DNA of 64,000 bases from Nocardioides oceani (GCF_030412965.1 NZ_JAUHJQ010000002.1:427969-491968), one strand, 5' to 3'; numbered from the stretch's first letter, positions 49,591 to 58,260 are shown. Numbers and translations: made by a program. The notes: generated by a model from the letters alone, not told the origin.

Positions 49591-49944
49591 ATGAGCAACA
49601 ACCTGGTGGCCGAGCTCGGCAACAGCGCCAAGCGCGACGACGTCCCGGCCTTCCGCGCCGGCGACACCATCAAGGTCCACGTCAAGGTCGTCGAGGGCAA
49701 CCGGTCCCGCGTCCAGGTGTTCCAGGGCGTCGTGATCCGCGTGCAGGGCTCCGGCATCGGCCGCACCTTCACCGTCCGCAAGGTCTCCTTCGGCGTCGGC
49801 GTCGAGCGCACCTTCCCGCTGAACAGCCCCATCTTCGAGCAGATCGAGATCGTCACCCGCGGTGACGTCCGTCGCGCGAAGCTGTACTACCTGCGCAACC
49901 TGCGCGGCAAGGCCGCGAAGATCAAGGAGCGCCGCGACGTCTGA
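49591..49944 (+). CDS. rplS: 50S ribosomal protein L19
   Basis: 117 residues: [45 protein letters not shown] and [14 protein letters not shown] are the L19 signatures. It sits at the 30S-50S interface. ATG 49591 follows GCGAGGAGCAGTC. It ends the rpsP-trmD block but has its own leader and probable promoter. Confidence 0.97.
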   Translation: MSNNLVAELGNSAKRDDVPAFRAGDTIKVHVKVVEGNRSRVQVFQGVVIRVQGSGIGRTFTVRKVSFGVGVERTFPLNSPIFEQIEIVTRGDVRRAKLYYLRNLRGKAAKIKERRDV

Positions 49945-49980
49945 GCGTCGGCCGCGTCCTCCGGGCGGGGAGACCCTCCC

Positions 49981-49986
49981 TAGACT
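49981..49986 (+). promoter_or_regulatory. lepB: -10 element of lepB (leaderless)
   Basis: TAGACT, an excellent actinobacterial -10, ends six bases before GTG 49993, so transcription should begin at the start codon. No clear -35 is seen. Confidence 0.55.
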
Positions 49987-49992
49987 CTGCGC

Positions 49993-50820
49993 GTGACCAC
50001 CGAAGACCGCGACCTCGATCCCGTCGACGACTCCGTCGACACCCCGGACGGGTCGCGGTCTTCGTCGTCTCCGGACGCTCCGGCGGGCGCCTCCGCGGCC
50101 CCCGCCCGGCAGAAGCGCAAGCACCTGCCGGTGTGGCAGGAGACGATCCTGCTGCTCGGCATCGCCCTCGTGCTGGCCGTCGTCATCAAGGCGCTGTTCG
50201 TCCAGGCGTTCTACATCCCCTCGGAGTCGATGGAGCCGGGGCTGGTGAAGAACGACCGGATCCTCGTCCAGAAGGTCTCCTACTGGTTCGGCGGGGAGCC
50301 GCAGCGCGGCGACGTCGTCGTCTTCGAGGACCCGGGCAGCTGGCTCAGCGACGCCGAGCAGGGCGACCCCACCAACGGCCTGACCTCGCTGATGGCCAAG
50401 ATCGGGCTCTACCCGACCGGCGGCCACCTCGTGAAGCGGGTCGTCGGTGTCGCCGGAGACACCATCACCTGCTGCGACGAGAAGGGCCGGATCTCGGTCA
50501 ACGGCAAGCCGTTGAACGAGGAGGCCTACGTGAAGCGGGAGAAGGGCATCGACTGCCGCGGGCCGATGACCGGCAACTGCAGCTGGTCGGCCGGCCCGGT
50601 CCCCGAGGGTCAGCTGTTCGTGATGGGCGACAACCGTGGGCACTCGGCCGACTCCAGCGCGCACCTGTGCCTGCCCGAGGAGGAGACCGACTGCACGAAG
50701 AACCCCTACGTGCCGGTCGACTCGGTCGTCGGCAAGGTCTTCGTGCTGCTGTGGCCGACCGACCGGTTCGACTGGGTGGGCCGCCCCGACGCGTTCGCGA
50801 ACGTCCCCGACCCGTCCTGA
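49993..50820 (+). CDS. lepB: Signal peptidase I
   Basis: 275 residues; removes Sec and Tat signal peptides outside the membrane. After a disordered cytoplasmic start rich in Ser/Asp/Ala, one membrane helix (about 50-74) leads to FYIPSESMEPGL with the catalytic Ser, then VKRVVGVAGDTI with the catalytic Lys, and MGDNRGHSADSS. Several extra cysteines (TCCDEKG, DCRGPMTGNCSW, HLCLPEEETDC) may form disulfides. Start GTG 49993. Confidence 0.96.
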   Translation: MTTEDRDLDPVDDSVDTPDGSRSSSSPDAPAGASAAPARQKRKHLPVWQETILLLGIALVLAVVIKALFVQAFYIPSESMEPGLVKNDRILVQKVSYWFGGEPQRGDVVVFEDPGSWLSDAEQGDPTNGLTSLMAKIGLYPTGGHLVKRVVGVAGDTITCCDEKGRISVNGKPLNEEAYVKREKGIDCRGPMTGNCSWSAGPVPEGQLFVMGDNRGHSADSSAHLCLPEEETDCTKNPYVPVDSVVGKVFVLLWPTDRFDWVGRPDAFANVPDPS

Positions 50821-50835
50821 CCTGCCTGGAGACTC

Positions 50836-51561
50836 TTGAGCGTCCTCCCACGCGGCTCCACCGTCCGGCGTGACGCCGGCATCTACGGCTACGAGCGAGC
50901 CCTCCGCCGCCACGGCATCGAGCCGATCGCCGGCGTCGACGAGGCCGGCCGCGGCGCCTGCGCCGGCCCGCTCGTCGCCGGTGCCTGCATCCTGCCCGCG
51001 GGCAAGGCGGGCATCGTGCCGGGCCTGGCCGACAGCAAGCTGCTGACCGAGAAGGCCCGCGAGCGCTGCTACGAGCAGGTGGTACGCCGCGCGGTGGCCT
51101 GGTCGGTGGTCGTCGTGCCGCACGACGAGTGCGACCGGCTCGGCATGCACGTCGCCAACATCGAGGCGCTGCGCCGCGCGGTCGCCCTGCTCGACGTCCC
51201 GCCCGGCTACGTGCTCACCGACGGGTTCCCCGTCGACGGGCTCGGCGTCCCCGGGCTCGCGGTCTGGAAGGGGGACCGCGTCGCCGCGTGCATCGCCGCG
51301 GCCTCGGTCCTCGCGAAGGTCACCCGCGACCGCATCATGCGGGAGATGGACGCCGACTGGCCGGCGTACGACTTCAAGACGCACAAGGGCTACATCACCG
51401 ACACCCACACCGCCGCGCTGCTCGAGCACGGGCCCTCGCCGGTGCACCGGATGCGGTTCGTCAACGTGCGCCGGGCGGCCGGTCTCGAGCCCGCCCTCGA
51501 CGTGCACAATGAGGTGGCGGCAGCCGCCGACGCCGCCGAGGCCCTGGAGGAGATGTCATGA
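50836..51561 (+). CDS. rnhB: Ribonuclease HII
   Basis: 241 residues; nicks RNA-DNA hybrids and excises single ribonucleotides. Catalytic GVDEAGRGACAGPLVAGA (Asp-Glu), LADSKLLTEKARE and VLTDGFPVDG (Asp), and the late Asp/Glu region DWPAYDFKTHKGYITDTH are present. The TTG 50836 start follows CTGGAGA. The C-terminal tail overlaps the next gene by four bases. Confidence 0.95.
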   Translation: MSVLPRGSTVRRDAGIYGYERALRRHGIEPIAGVDEAGRGACAGPLVAGACILPAGKAGIVPGLADSKLLTEKARERCYEQVVRRAVAWSVVVVPHDECDRLGMHVANIEALRRAVALLDVPPGYVLTDGFPVDGLGVPGLAVWKGDRVAACIAAASVLAKVTRDRIMREMDADWPAYDFKTHKGYITDTHTAALLEHGPSPVHRMRFVNVRRAAGLEPALDVHNEVAAAADAAEALEEMS

Positions 51562-51866
51562 GCGCCGAGGACCTCGAGAAGTACGAGGCCGAGATGGAGC
51601 TGACGCTCTACCGCGAGTACCGCGACGTCGTCGGCATCTTCAAGTACGTCGTCGAGACCGACCGCCGGTTCTACCTGTGCAACCAGGTCGACGTGAAGGC
51701 GCGCACCGAGGCCGGCGACGTGTTCTTCGAGGTGTCGATGAGCGACGCCTGGGTGTGGGACATGTACCGCCCCGCCCGCTTCGCCAAGAACGTCAAGGTG
51801 CTCACGTTCAAGGACGTGAACGTCGAGGAGCTCCAACCTTCGGACATCGATCCGCCCAAGCCGTAG
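51558..51866 (+). CDS. DUF2469 family protein
   Basis: 102 residues, strongly conserved in actinobacteria: SAEDLEKYEAEMELTLYREYRDVVG, KYVVETDRRFYLCNQVD, SMSDAWVWDMYRPARFAKNVKV. Almost always encoded directly after rnhB, with ATG overlapping the rnhB stop, as here. Function is unknown. It is normally followed by yraN; here 6 kb of TadE/TadG genes intervene. Confidence 0.94.
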   Translation: MSAEDLEKYEAEMELTLYREYRDVVGIFKYVVETDRRFYLCNQVDVKARTEAGDVFFEVSMSDAWVWDMYRPARFAKNVKVLTFKDVNVEELQPSDIDPPKP

Positions 51867-51976
51867 TCCGAACGGGCCATTTCACCCCACAGTCGCGGGC
51901 ATCACACCTATGGTCGTGGCCGGGGGAAAGGGCGGTCGTGGGGGCCGCCCTCGACAAGCATGGCCAGGGGTAGCTC

Positions 51977-52447
51977 GTGACGGGTAGCAGGACGCATGCG
52001 CGTCGCGCCGGTCGCGGCGCGGCTGCCGTGGAGGGCGCCCTGGTCCTCAGCGTCTTCCTCGTCCCCATGCTGATGGGGCTGATCTACTACGGCCACTACT
52101 TCTGGCAGGCCCAGCGGGTCGCCCCGATCGGGGCCTCGGTGTCCGGGGCGGGCATCTACGGCCAGATGACCTGCGGCACCCTGACGACACGTGTGCAGCA
52201 GCTGCTCGCGTCGGCGGTCAGCAACGTGGACGCCGGTCTCGGCCAGGCGCTGGATCCGGTGGAGGACATCGTGGTGACGGTGCTGCCGCTGGTCGGCGGT
52301 ATCGGGGCCGACGTCCAGGTCCGGCTCCGGCTGCCCATCGTCACGACGGTGCTGCCGTTCCTTCCGCTGCCCGACGGCGGGGACCTCGTCGAGGACCTGC
52401 TGCTGCGGCTGGAGAACGTGCGGATCACCACGGGTGCCTCGTGCTGA
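51977..52447 (+). CDS. TadE-like pseudopilin 1
   Basis: 156 residues. A basic start (TGSRTHARRAGRG) is followed by a type IV pilin-like segment GAAAVEGALVLSVFLVPMLM: Gly14 before Ala15, with Glu19 at +5 of the predicted cleavage site, then the TadE domain. The remainder (LLASAVSNVDAGLGQALDP, LRLPIVTTVLPFLPLPDGG) is external. TadE proteins are minor pilins of Flp/Tad pili processed by a prepilin peptidase. GTG 51977; it overlaps the next gene by seven bases. Confidence 0.85.
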   Translation: MTGSRTHARRAGRGAAAVEGALVLSVFLVPMLMGLIYYGHYFWQAQRVAPIGASVSGAGIYGQMTCGTLTTRVQQLLASAVSNVDAGLGQALDPVEDIVVTVLPLVGGIGADVQVRLRLPIVTTVLPFLPLPDGGDLVEDLLLRLENVRITTGASC

Positions 52448-54747
52448 GGCCCGGGGGACGGCGTCGGCGCCGGGACGAGCGGGGCGCGGCCGCGATCATC
52501 GCCGCCGCCACCGCCCTCGTCCTCTTCGCCGTGGCAGCCCTCGCCGTCGACGTGGGGAACACGTGGGCGCGCCGCGGCGACCTCCAGCAGCAGGCCGACA
52601 AGGCAGCCCTCTTCGCGGCGCAGTACCTCCCCGCGACGAACGCGACCTCGCGCAAGCGGGTGGCCCGGGCGGTGGCGTACTACCTCGTCTGCAACCCGGT
52701 GCCCGGGCAGCGCGACGTCGACCAGGACGGCCTGCCGGGCGCGACCGAAGCGGAGCGCCAGGCGATGTGCGGGCCGGGCGGGGACGCCCTCATCAAGTCC
52801 CCGGTCGGTGGCACCGCCCTGGACACCTACGCCACCAAGCTGCTCGACGGGACGCCCGGGACGTACGGCGCCGCCGTGAGCTTCCCGTCGACGACCGAGG
52901 TCGCGGTCTCCACCCCCGCAGCGCGGATCGCCTACGCGTTCGCGCCGGCGCTCGGGCAGGGTGCCACCGACTCCGTCCAGCGCAAGACCGCGACGGCGCG
53001 CGTGTCCTCGCCGGGCGACATGCTGCCCATGGGCATGTCGCTGACCTGCCTCGCGGGCGTGGTCAACAACGCCGGGCTCGGCAGCGCCGTGGACCGCGTC
53101 CTCCCCGTCAGCTACTTCAGCGCCGGCGGCAACACCGCCGCGCCCACGATCGACAACGCCACCGAGCCGGTGTTCCCCGGCTGGGGTGTCGACTACACAG
53201 GTTCCAACGCGAGCACCGGGGTCACCATCGCCGACCCCGTGGTCAACGGGAACCTCCTGACCGTCGATGTCGGTTCCCCAGTGCTTCTTCCCGGGCTCCT
53301 CGACGGCCTGCTCGGCTCGGTGCGGGTGGCCTTCCAGCGCGGCAGCCAGGTCGAGACGGCGAGCGGGTCCGCGTTGACACTCCTGGGAAGCGGACTGCTG
53401 ACCGTCGCTCTCCCGAACGCGGTCGCCAACACTCCCGGGTACTGGAGGGTGAAGGTCCGGCTCGACACCCATTCCTACATCGTCGTCACGAGCAACCCGA
53501 AGTGGTCGGCGGCCGACGTCGAGGTCGCGATCTACCCCCAGGAACAGGGTGTCCTGCCCAACGTCGGCAACCTCCTCCGCGGTGTCCTGGACCTCGACGA
53601 GACGCTGGCCTGCGGTCGGGTGGTCGACAGCCCCCGGTGGCGCGACGGCAAGTCGCCGAGCCTGACCCACAACATCCAGGAGGGCACCGACCACCCGCTG
53701 GCCATGCACCCCAAGGTCCTGCAGCTCCTCGAGTCGCCGGCCGCGGTCACCGTGCTGGACTCGCTCCTCAACGGCTCGGCGAGCGGACTGCTGGCCGGCC
53801 TCGGGCAGGTCACCTCGAACATCCCCGCGGCGCTCACCGGATGCACGGAGGACGCCGACAGCGACCTGGACTCCGAGGCGAACTTCGATGCCGGCGTGGT
53901 GGCGAACTGCGCCCGCACGAAGGACGGTGGGGCCGTCACCATCGACGAGTTCACCGACGGGTTCCTCAAGGACACCGCCGGGAGCGGTGGTGCACCCGGG
54001 TACGGCCGGCTGCACTGCAGCCGCGGGCCGTGCTCGTCGAACACCGTCTCGTTGAGCCGCTTCGGCTTCAACGGCACCTTCAACAACGACTCGTTCAGCG
54101 ACTTCGTCAACGGCACGGGCTCGAGCCTCCTGAGCAGCCAGCTGGCGTTCGCGCTGGACACCTACCTGCTGCCGGGTCTGCCGCTGATCACACCCAACGA
54201 CAAGCTGAAGACGTCGATCTACAGGTCGCCGCGCTTCTTCTGGGCGCCCGTCCTGGCCACGGTGGACCTGCAGAACCCGGCAGCCGACTACCCGATCCTC
54301 ACCTTCCGGCCGGTCTTCATCGACAACGGCGAGTCCGCGAAGCTCAACCTGCTCGGGCTGGACGCCACGAAGGTCGCCGACGACCTGCCGGGCTTCGTGG
54401 CGGACGTGCTCAGCAGCGTCTGCGACGGGTTCAACCTCGAGCTGACCAGGGTGGTCTGCCGCACGGCCCTCAGCCCGATCCAGGCCTCACTCGCGGTGCT
54501 CAGGACGACAGGGCTCCTCGACGTGTCGAACGTGCTCGCCGCGGTGGAGGCGCTGATCCGCGCCGTCGACCCGTCGTTCGCGACCGGGGACGAGGTCGCC
54601 GGCCTCGTCGTCCGCGAGGGCGAGCTGGTCGCCGCACGCTTCATGACCATCGCGCCGGAGGCCCTCCCGCCGGTGCCGCAGGATTACGACGGTCCGGAGA
54701 CCGAGTACCTCGGTGTGGGTCCGAAGATCATCAGGCTCGTCGAGTGA
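52441..54747 (+). CDS. Large TadG-like exported protein 1
   Basis: 768 residues. The N-terminal membrane anchor (RDERGAAAIIAAATALVLFAVAALAVDVGN, broken here as DERGAAAIIAAATALV and AVAALAVDVGNTWA) is the Flp pilus-assembly TadE/G-like domain; it lacks the Glu+5 of true pilins. The long external part has YLVCNPVPG, SLTCLAGVV, VVDSPRWRDG (about 395), SRFGFNGTFNNDSF and SPRFFWAPVL (about 593), ending PKIIRLVE. It shares layout with the TadG-like protein at 55769. No vWA MIDAS is evident. Its function is unknown: surface filament or envelope protein. Confidence 0.8.
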   Translation: MLRPGGRRRRRDERGAAAIIAAATALVLFAVAALAVDVGNTWARRGDLQQQADKAALFAAQYLPATNATSRKRVARAVAYYLVCNPVPGQRDVDQDGLPGATEAERQAMCGPGGDALIKSPVGGTALDTYATKLLDGTPGTYGAAVSFPSTTEVAVSTPAARIAYAFAPALGQGATDSVQRKTATARVSSPGDMLPMGMSLTCLAGVVNNAGLGSAVDRVLPVSYFSAGGNTAAPTIDNATEPVFPGWGVDYTGSNASTGVTIADPVVNGNLLTVDVGSPVLLPGLLDGLLGSVRVAFQRGSQVETASGSALTLLGSGLLTVALPNAVANTPGYWRVKVRLDTHSYIVVTSNPKWSAADVEVAIYPQEQGVLPNVGNLLRGVLDLDETLACGRVVDSPRWRDGKSPSLTHNIQEGTDHPLAMHPKVLQLLESPAAVTVLDSLLNGSASGLLAGLGQVTSNIPAALTGCTEDADSDLDSEANFDAGVVANCARTKDGGAVTIDEFTDGFLKDTAGSGGAPGYGRLHCSRGPCSSNTVSLSRFGFNGTFNNDSFSDFVNGTGSSLLSSQLAFALDTYLLPGLPLITPNDKLKTSIYRSPRFFWAPVLATVDLQNPAADYPILTFRPVFIDNGESAKLNLLGLDATKVADDLPGFVADVLSSVCDGFNLELTRVVCRTALSPIQASLAVLRTTGLLDVSNVLAAVEALIRAVDPSFATGDEVAGLVVREGELVAARFMTIAPEALPPVPQDYDGPETEYLGVGPKIIRLVE

Positions 54748-55169
54748 TCCCCCCACGACGGCGCGACGCCGACCTCGGAGCGGTCACCATCGAGTTCGCC
54801 CTCATCGCGCTGGTCCTCTTCACCGTGCTGTTCGGCGCGGTGCAGTACGGCTATCACTACTGGGCCCTCTCGACCGCGAGCGCCACCGCGAGGGAGCTCG
54901 CACGCGAGGTGAGCGTCGGCAACGACGTGACCGCGTGCACGACGGTGGCGAAGAGCCAGGCCTCGACCGCCGCCCTGGGGCCGGTCCAGGTCGACGTCGC
55001 CTACGCGCCCAGCAGGAGGCTGGGCGCCACGGTCACCGTGACGGTGTCGTTCAGGAGCCTGGACACCCTGCCCGTCCCGCTGCCGCGCGACGCCTCCGGC
55101 GACGTCGTCGTGAAGGAGACCTCCAGCCAGGTCATCCACGACCTGAAGCCGGACCCGAGCGCCTGCTGA
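54744..55169 (+). CDS. TadE-like pseudopilin 2
   Basis: 141 residues. LGAVTIEFALIALVLFTVLFG is the pilin-like segment (residues 11 onward): Gly12 before Ala13, Glu17 at +5. The external part includes SATARELAREVSVGNDVTACTT, similar to TadE signature regions. GTG 54744 overlaps the end of the preceding large gene by four bases, so the three genes 51977-55169 form one operon. Confidence 0.84.
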   Translation: MIPPRRRDADLGAVTIEFALIALVLFTVLFGAVQYGYHYWALSTASATARELAREVSVGNDVTACTTVAKSQASTAALGPVQVDVAYAPSRRLGATVTVTVSFRSLDTLPVPLPRDASGDVVVKETSSQVIHDLKPDPSAC

Positions 55170-55316
55170 CGGGCAGCCGGTCGCAACGAGCGCTCCGACC
55201 TCTCGTCCGACCGGTCCTACCTGGTAGTCCGTCCGGGCCACCAAGGCCTCTGACCTGGGTAAAGAACCCTACGCTTCGGGAGCAGACCATCGGGGGTCAC
55301 AGGGAGGAGCACGGGC

Positions 55317-55772
55317 TTGTCGAGCCGTTGGCACAGGGAGCGCCACGGCAAGGAGGGGGGAGCGGCTGCAGTCGAGTTCGCACTGCTGCTGCCGCTCTTG
55401 CTGATGCTCGTCTTCGGCATCATCCAGTACGGCTTGTACTTCTGGACGATGCAGGGAGGCAGCGACATCGCTCGCGATGCCGCTCGCCTCTCGGCGGTCG
55501 GCACGCCCGCGAAGTGCCTGGACTTCCAGGGCGCCGTGCGCGCCCAGGTCGAGTCGCTGAACGGTGCGGGGGAGGGCGCCCGGATCACCCGGACGTACGT
55601 CGACACGGCGCCCAACGGGATCAACGTCGGCGACACGGTCCGGGTCCGCGTGGAGTTCGCCGCGGCCGACCTCCAGCTGCCGTTCCTCCCGTTCGTCAAC
55701 GACGGCCTGGTCTCCACGACGGCCGAGGCGCGGGTGGAGTACGTCCCGTCGGCCCCGGAGGGGTGCACATGA
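55317..55772 (+). CDS. TadE-like pseudopilin 3
   Basis: 151 residues. KEGGAAAVEFALLLPLLLMLV is a classical TadE leader (Gly15 before Ala16, Glu20 at +5). GGSDIARDAARLSAVGTPAKCLD follows. TTG 55317 has AGGGAGGAG about 10 bases upstream. It begins a second sub-operon 147 bases after TadE 2 and overlaps the next gene by four bases (ATGA). Confidence 0.85.
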   Translation: MSSRWHRERHGKEGGAAAVEFALLLPLLLMLVFGIIQYGLYFWTMQGGSDIARDAARLSAVGTPAKCLDFQGAVRAQVESLNGAGEGARITRTYVDTAPNGINVGDTVRVRVEFAAADLQLPFLPFVNDGLVSTTAEARVEYVPSAPEGCT

Positions 55773-57778
55773 GGCGGCGGGACGAGAGCGGCGCGATGGC
55801 CGTGATCGTCGGCATCCTCGCGGTGGTCCTCTTCGGCGTGGCGGCGCTGGCGGTCGACCTCGGCAACGCCTGGGCGCGGGAGCGCTCGGTGCAGAAGCAG
55901 GTCGACGTCAGCGCGCTCAGCATCGGGCACCTGCTGCCCGCCTCGCAGGCCGACCTGCCCGCGCTGGCGGCCGCCGCGGCGGCGTACCTCTCCAGCAACG
56001 GCGCGTCGGGACAGGACCCGATCGTGGTCGGCGAGCTGACCAACCGCGTCCTCGCCGACGGGGAGGTGGCCCTCCTCGACGAGCGTGGCGTCGCGTGCGC
56101 GACGGACTGTGTGCGCCTCGAGGTCACCGCGCCGGAGGCACGCGTCGACTTCGGGTTGGCGGGTGTGCTGGGTGCGAGCGGCACGCAGGTCCAGCGCTCT
56201 GCGACGGTGCAGGTCTTCTCCGCGATCCCGCGTGGGGAGAGCGTGCTGCCGTTCTGGTTGCCCAGCGGCTGCGCCCTCGGCCCTGCGATGCTCGACGTGA
56301 CGCCCGGCAACGCCGGGAAGTTCGACGCGCTGGACGCGCCCGCGCCTGTCCCCAGCCCCACCCCGACGCCCACCCCGACGCCCACCCCGACGCCCAGCCC
56401 GACGCCCAGCCCGACGCCCAGCCCGACGCCCGGCCCCAGCGCCAGTCCGAGCGCCAGTCCGGGCGTCAGCCCCACTGCCTCGGCGAGTCCCACTGCCACG
56501 GCGATGCTCACGGCGACCCCCACGGCGACCCCCACGGCGGCGCCGGCGACGACGCTGCCGTCCGACGTCCGCCAGGGCGCGCACAGCATCGTCGGCCCCG
56601 TCGCGCCGAGCGTGGCCGTCGCCGGCCAGACGCTGACGGTCGGCAACCTCCGCCTGACCAAGATCCCCGCCAACGTGGACCGGGCGTCCATCCGGTTCGT
56701 GGCGCCTGACGGCTCGTGGCACGAGTACGCCGCGACCGACGTGGGGAAGACCGACCCGCTGGTGGTGCCGTCCTTCCAGATCGGGCCCGAGGTGACCGGC
56801 GTGCCGGGGACGTGGCGGGTGTACGGGGTCCTGCAGGAGAAGAACGACAAGAAGCAGCCCCAGATCTCGGTCGACTTCCAGACCTTCACCGTCACCGGCC
56901 CGGCGCCGGTGGTGCCGCCGGTGACCGCGACGCCGGACCCGGACCCCGCGGCGGGCTCCGGCATGGTGGACGAGGTCGTCGTCGAGGCGTCGACCGCGGT
57001 CGGGTGCGTCGGTCAGCAGCGTGGCAACTTCGGCCAACTCGACAGCCCGCGGAGGTCGGGCGAGGGGACCGCCGACGCGCTGGCGCTCAACATCGCGCGC
57101 GGCCTCGACCACCTGCTGGCGCCGTACCGCTCCCCGACGGGTGAGGTCACCGAGGCCAAGGAGTGCACGGTCGGCCGCACGTCGATCCCGGGCGCGCAGC
57201 TCGACGACGTGTCGCGCGACGGGAACAACTGCATCACCGGCCTGCCCGGCAACCGGGTGAGCCCGCTCGGCCCGGGGTTCATCACCGGCGTGTCCGGCAC
57301 GGCCGGCCGGCTCGCGGCGGCCCGTGGCCAGACGACCTGCGTCGGCCGCGCCGACCGGTACTGGGGCGGGGCGCTGCTCAACGACGACGTGCTGTCCTGC
57401 TTCCTCCGCGACGGGTTCTCGCTCGAGGACATCAGCCAGGCGAGCGGGGTGACGACCGCGATGCTGGACCCGGCCGTCGTCCGCTCGCCGAGGTTCGTCT
57501 GGGTCCCGGTGGTCAGCGCCGTGGACCGGGTGCAGAAGGGCTACCAGCCCGTCCGCGACTTCGTGCCCGCGTTCATCACCGACGAGGGCCCGCTCAGCAC
57601 GCGCACGTCGTCGGACGCCACCATCGCCAACGGCATCGTGCTCAACGGAGGGGGCAACCAGGTGCAGGGCGTCCAGGTCTACGCCTTCAGCAAGGACGCC
57701 CTGCCGATCGAGGAGTCGGCACCCACCGCCCACTACGACCCCGTCGTGGGGCGCAAGGTCGTGCGCCTGGTCCACTGA
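55769..57778 (+). CDS. Large TadG-like exported protein 2 with Pro/Thr hinge
   Basis: 669 residues. The TadG-like anchor is DESGAMAVIVGILAVVLFG then VAALAVDLGNAWARE. A Pro/Thr/Ser hinge of about 70 residues (about 192-262) separates a membrane-proximal part from the distal domain, which contains QLDSPRRSGEG (about 424), DRYWGGALLND, SPRFVWVPVVSAVD (about 572) and ends in GRKVVRLVH. These distal blocks match the other large TadG-like protein here. Function unknown; topology implies a cell-surface protein on a flexible stalk. Codon use looks like its neighbours. Confidence 0.8.
   Translation: MRRRDESGAMAVIVGILAVVLFGVAALAVDLGNAWARERSVQKQVDVSALSIGHLLPASQADLPALAAAAAAYLSSNGASGQDPIVVGELTNRVLADGEVALLDERGVACATDCVRLEVTAPEARVDFGLAGVLGASGTQVQRSATVQVFSAIPRGESVLPFWLPSGCALGPAMLDVTPGNAGKFDALDAPAPVPSPTPTPTPTPTPTPSPTPSPTPSPTPGPSASPSASPGVSPTASASPTATAMLTATPTATPTAAPATTLPSDVRQGAHSIVGPVAPSVAVAGQTLTVGNLRLTKIPANVDRASIRFVAPDGSWHEYAATDVGKTDPLVVPSFQIGPEVTGVPGTWRVYGVLQEKNDKKQPQISVDFQTFTVTGPAPVVPPVTATPDPDPAAGSGMVDEVVVEASTAVGCVGQQRGNFGQLDSPRRSGEGTADALALNIARGLDHLLAPYRSPTGEVTEAKECTVGRTSIPGAQLDDVSRDGNNCITGLPGNRVSPLGPGFITGVSGTAGRLAAARGQTTCVGRADRYWGGALLNDDVLSCFLRDGFSLEDISQASGVTTAMLDPAVVRSPRFVWVPVVSAVDRVQKGYQPVRDFVPAFITDEGPLSTRTSSDATIANGIVLNGGGNQVQGVQVYAFSKDALPIEESAPTAHYDPVVGRKVVRLVH
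56363..56434 (+). repeat. 12-base tandem repeat coding the Pro-Thr hinge
   Basis: Six in-frame copies of a 12-base unit CCGACGCCCACC or CCGACGCCCAGC (last copy changed), encoding PTPT/PTPS. Further imperfect Pro/Ser/Thr codons follow to about 56555. Confidence 0.88.
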
Positions 57779-57891
57779 CCGCCCACCTGTCGTCCACAGC
57801 GAGGCGTGACGAAGCGTGCTCCACAGCGCGTCCCGGCGGTCCCGCGTGTCGTCCGCCCGCCGCGGCAGCCTGCTGGCAGGAGGTCGAGGAC

Positions 57892-58260
57892 ATGACGACG
57901 ACAGCAGCGCGGAACCACGCGGTGGGGCAGTACGGCGAGACGCTCGCGGCCCGGCACCTGGTCGCGGAGGGGATGGCCCTCCTGGACCGCAACTGGCGGT
58001 GCGAGCAGGGTGAGATCGACCTGGTCCTGCGGGACGGGCGGACGGTCGTGATCTGCGAGGTCAAGACCCGCAGCGGCCGGATCGGCGGCACGCCGCACGA
58101 GGCCGTCACCGACATCAAGGTCGCTCGGCTCCGACGGCTGGCGACGCGGTGGCTCGAGGAGCACGGGATCGCCCACCTCGAGGCGAGGGTCGACATGGTC
58201 TGCGTGCAGCTGCCGCGCCGGGGCGCCGCCGAGCTCGAGCACGTGCGGGGGATCGGCTGA
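57892..58260 (+). CDS. YraN/UPF0102 family nuclease-fold protein
   Basis: 122 residues. AVGQYGETLAARHLVAEGM, then QGEIDLVLRDGRTVVICEVKTR give the restriction-endonuclease-like E-xx-D...ExK motif; KVARLRRLATRWLEEHG follows. The role is unknown, possibly DNA or Holliday-junction processing. ATG 57892 follows AGGAGGTCGAGGAC. It shares bases with the comM ATG (TGATG). Confidence 0.93.
   Translation: MTTTAARNHAVGQYGETLAARHLVAEGMALLDRNWRCEQGEIDLVLRDGRTVVICEVKTRSGRIGGTPHEAVTDIKVARLRRLATRWLEEHGIAHLEARVDMVCVQLPRRGAAELEHVRGIG

Noticed and set aside
51977..57778. Complete Tad/Flp pilus operon
   Set aside because: Only minor pilin-like and TadG-like genes are present; no ATPase, platform, major pilin or prepilin peptidase.
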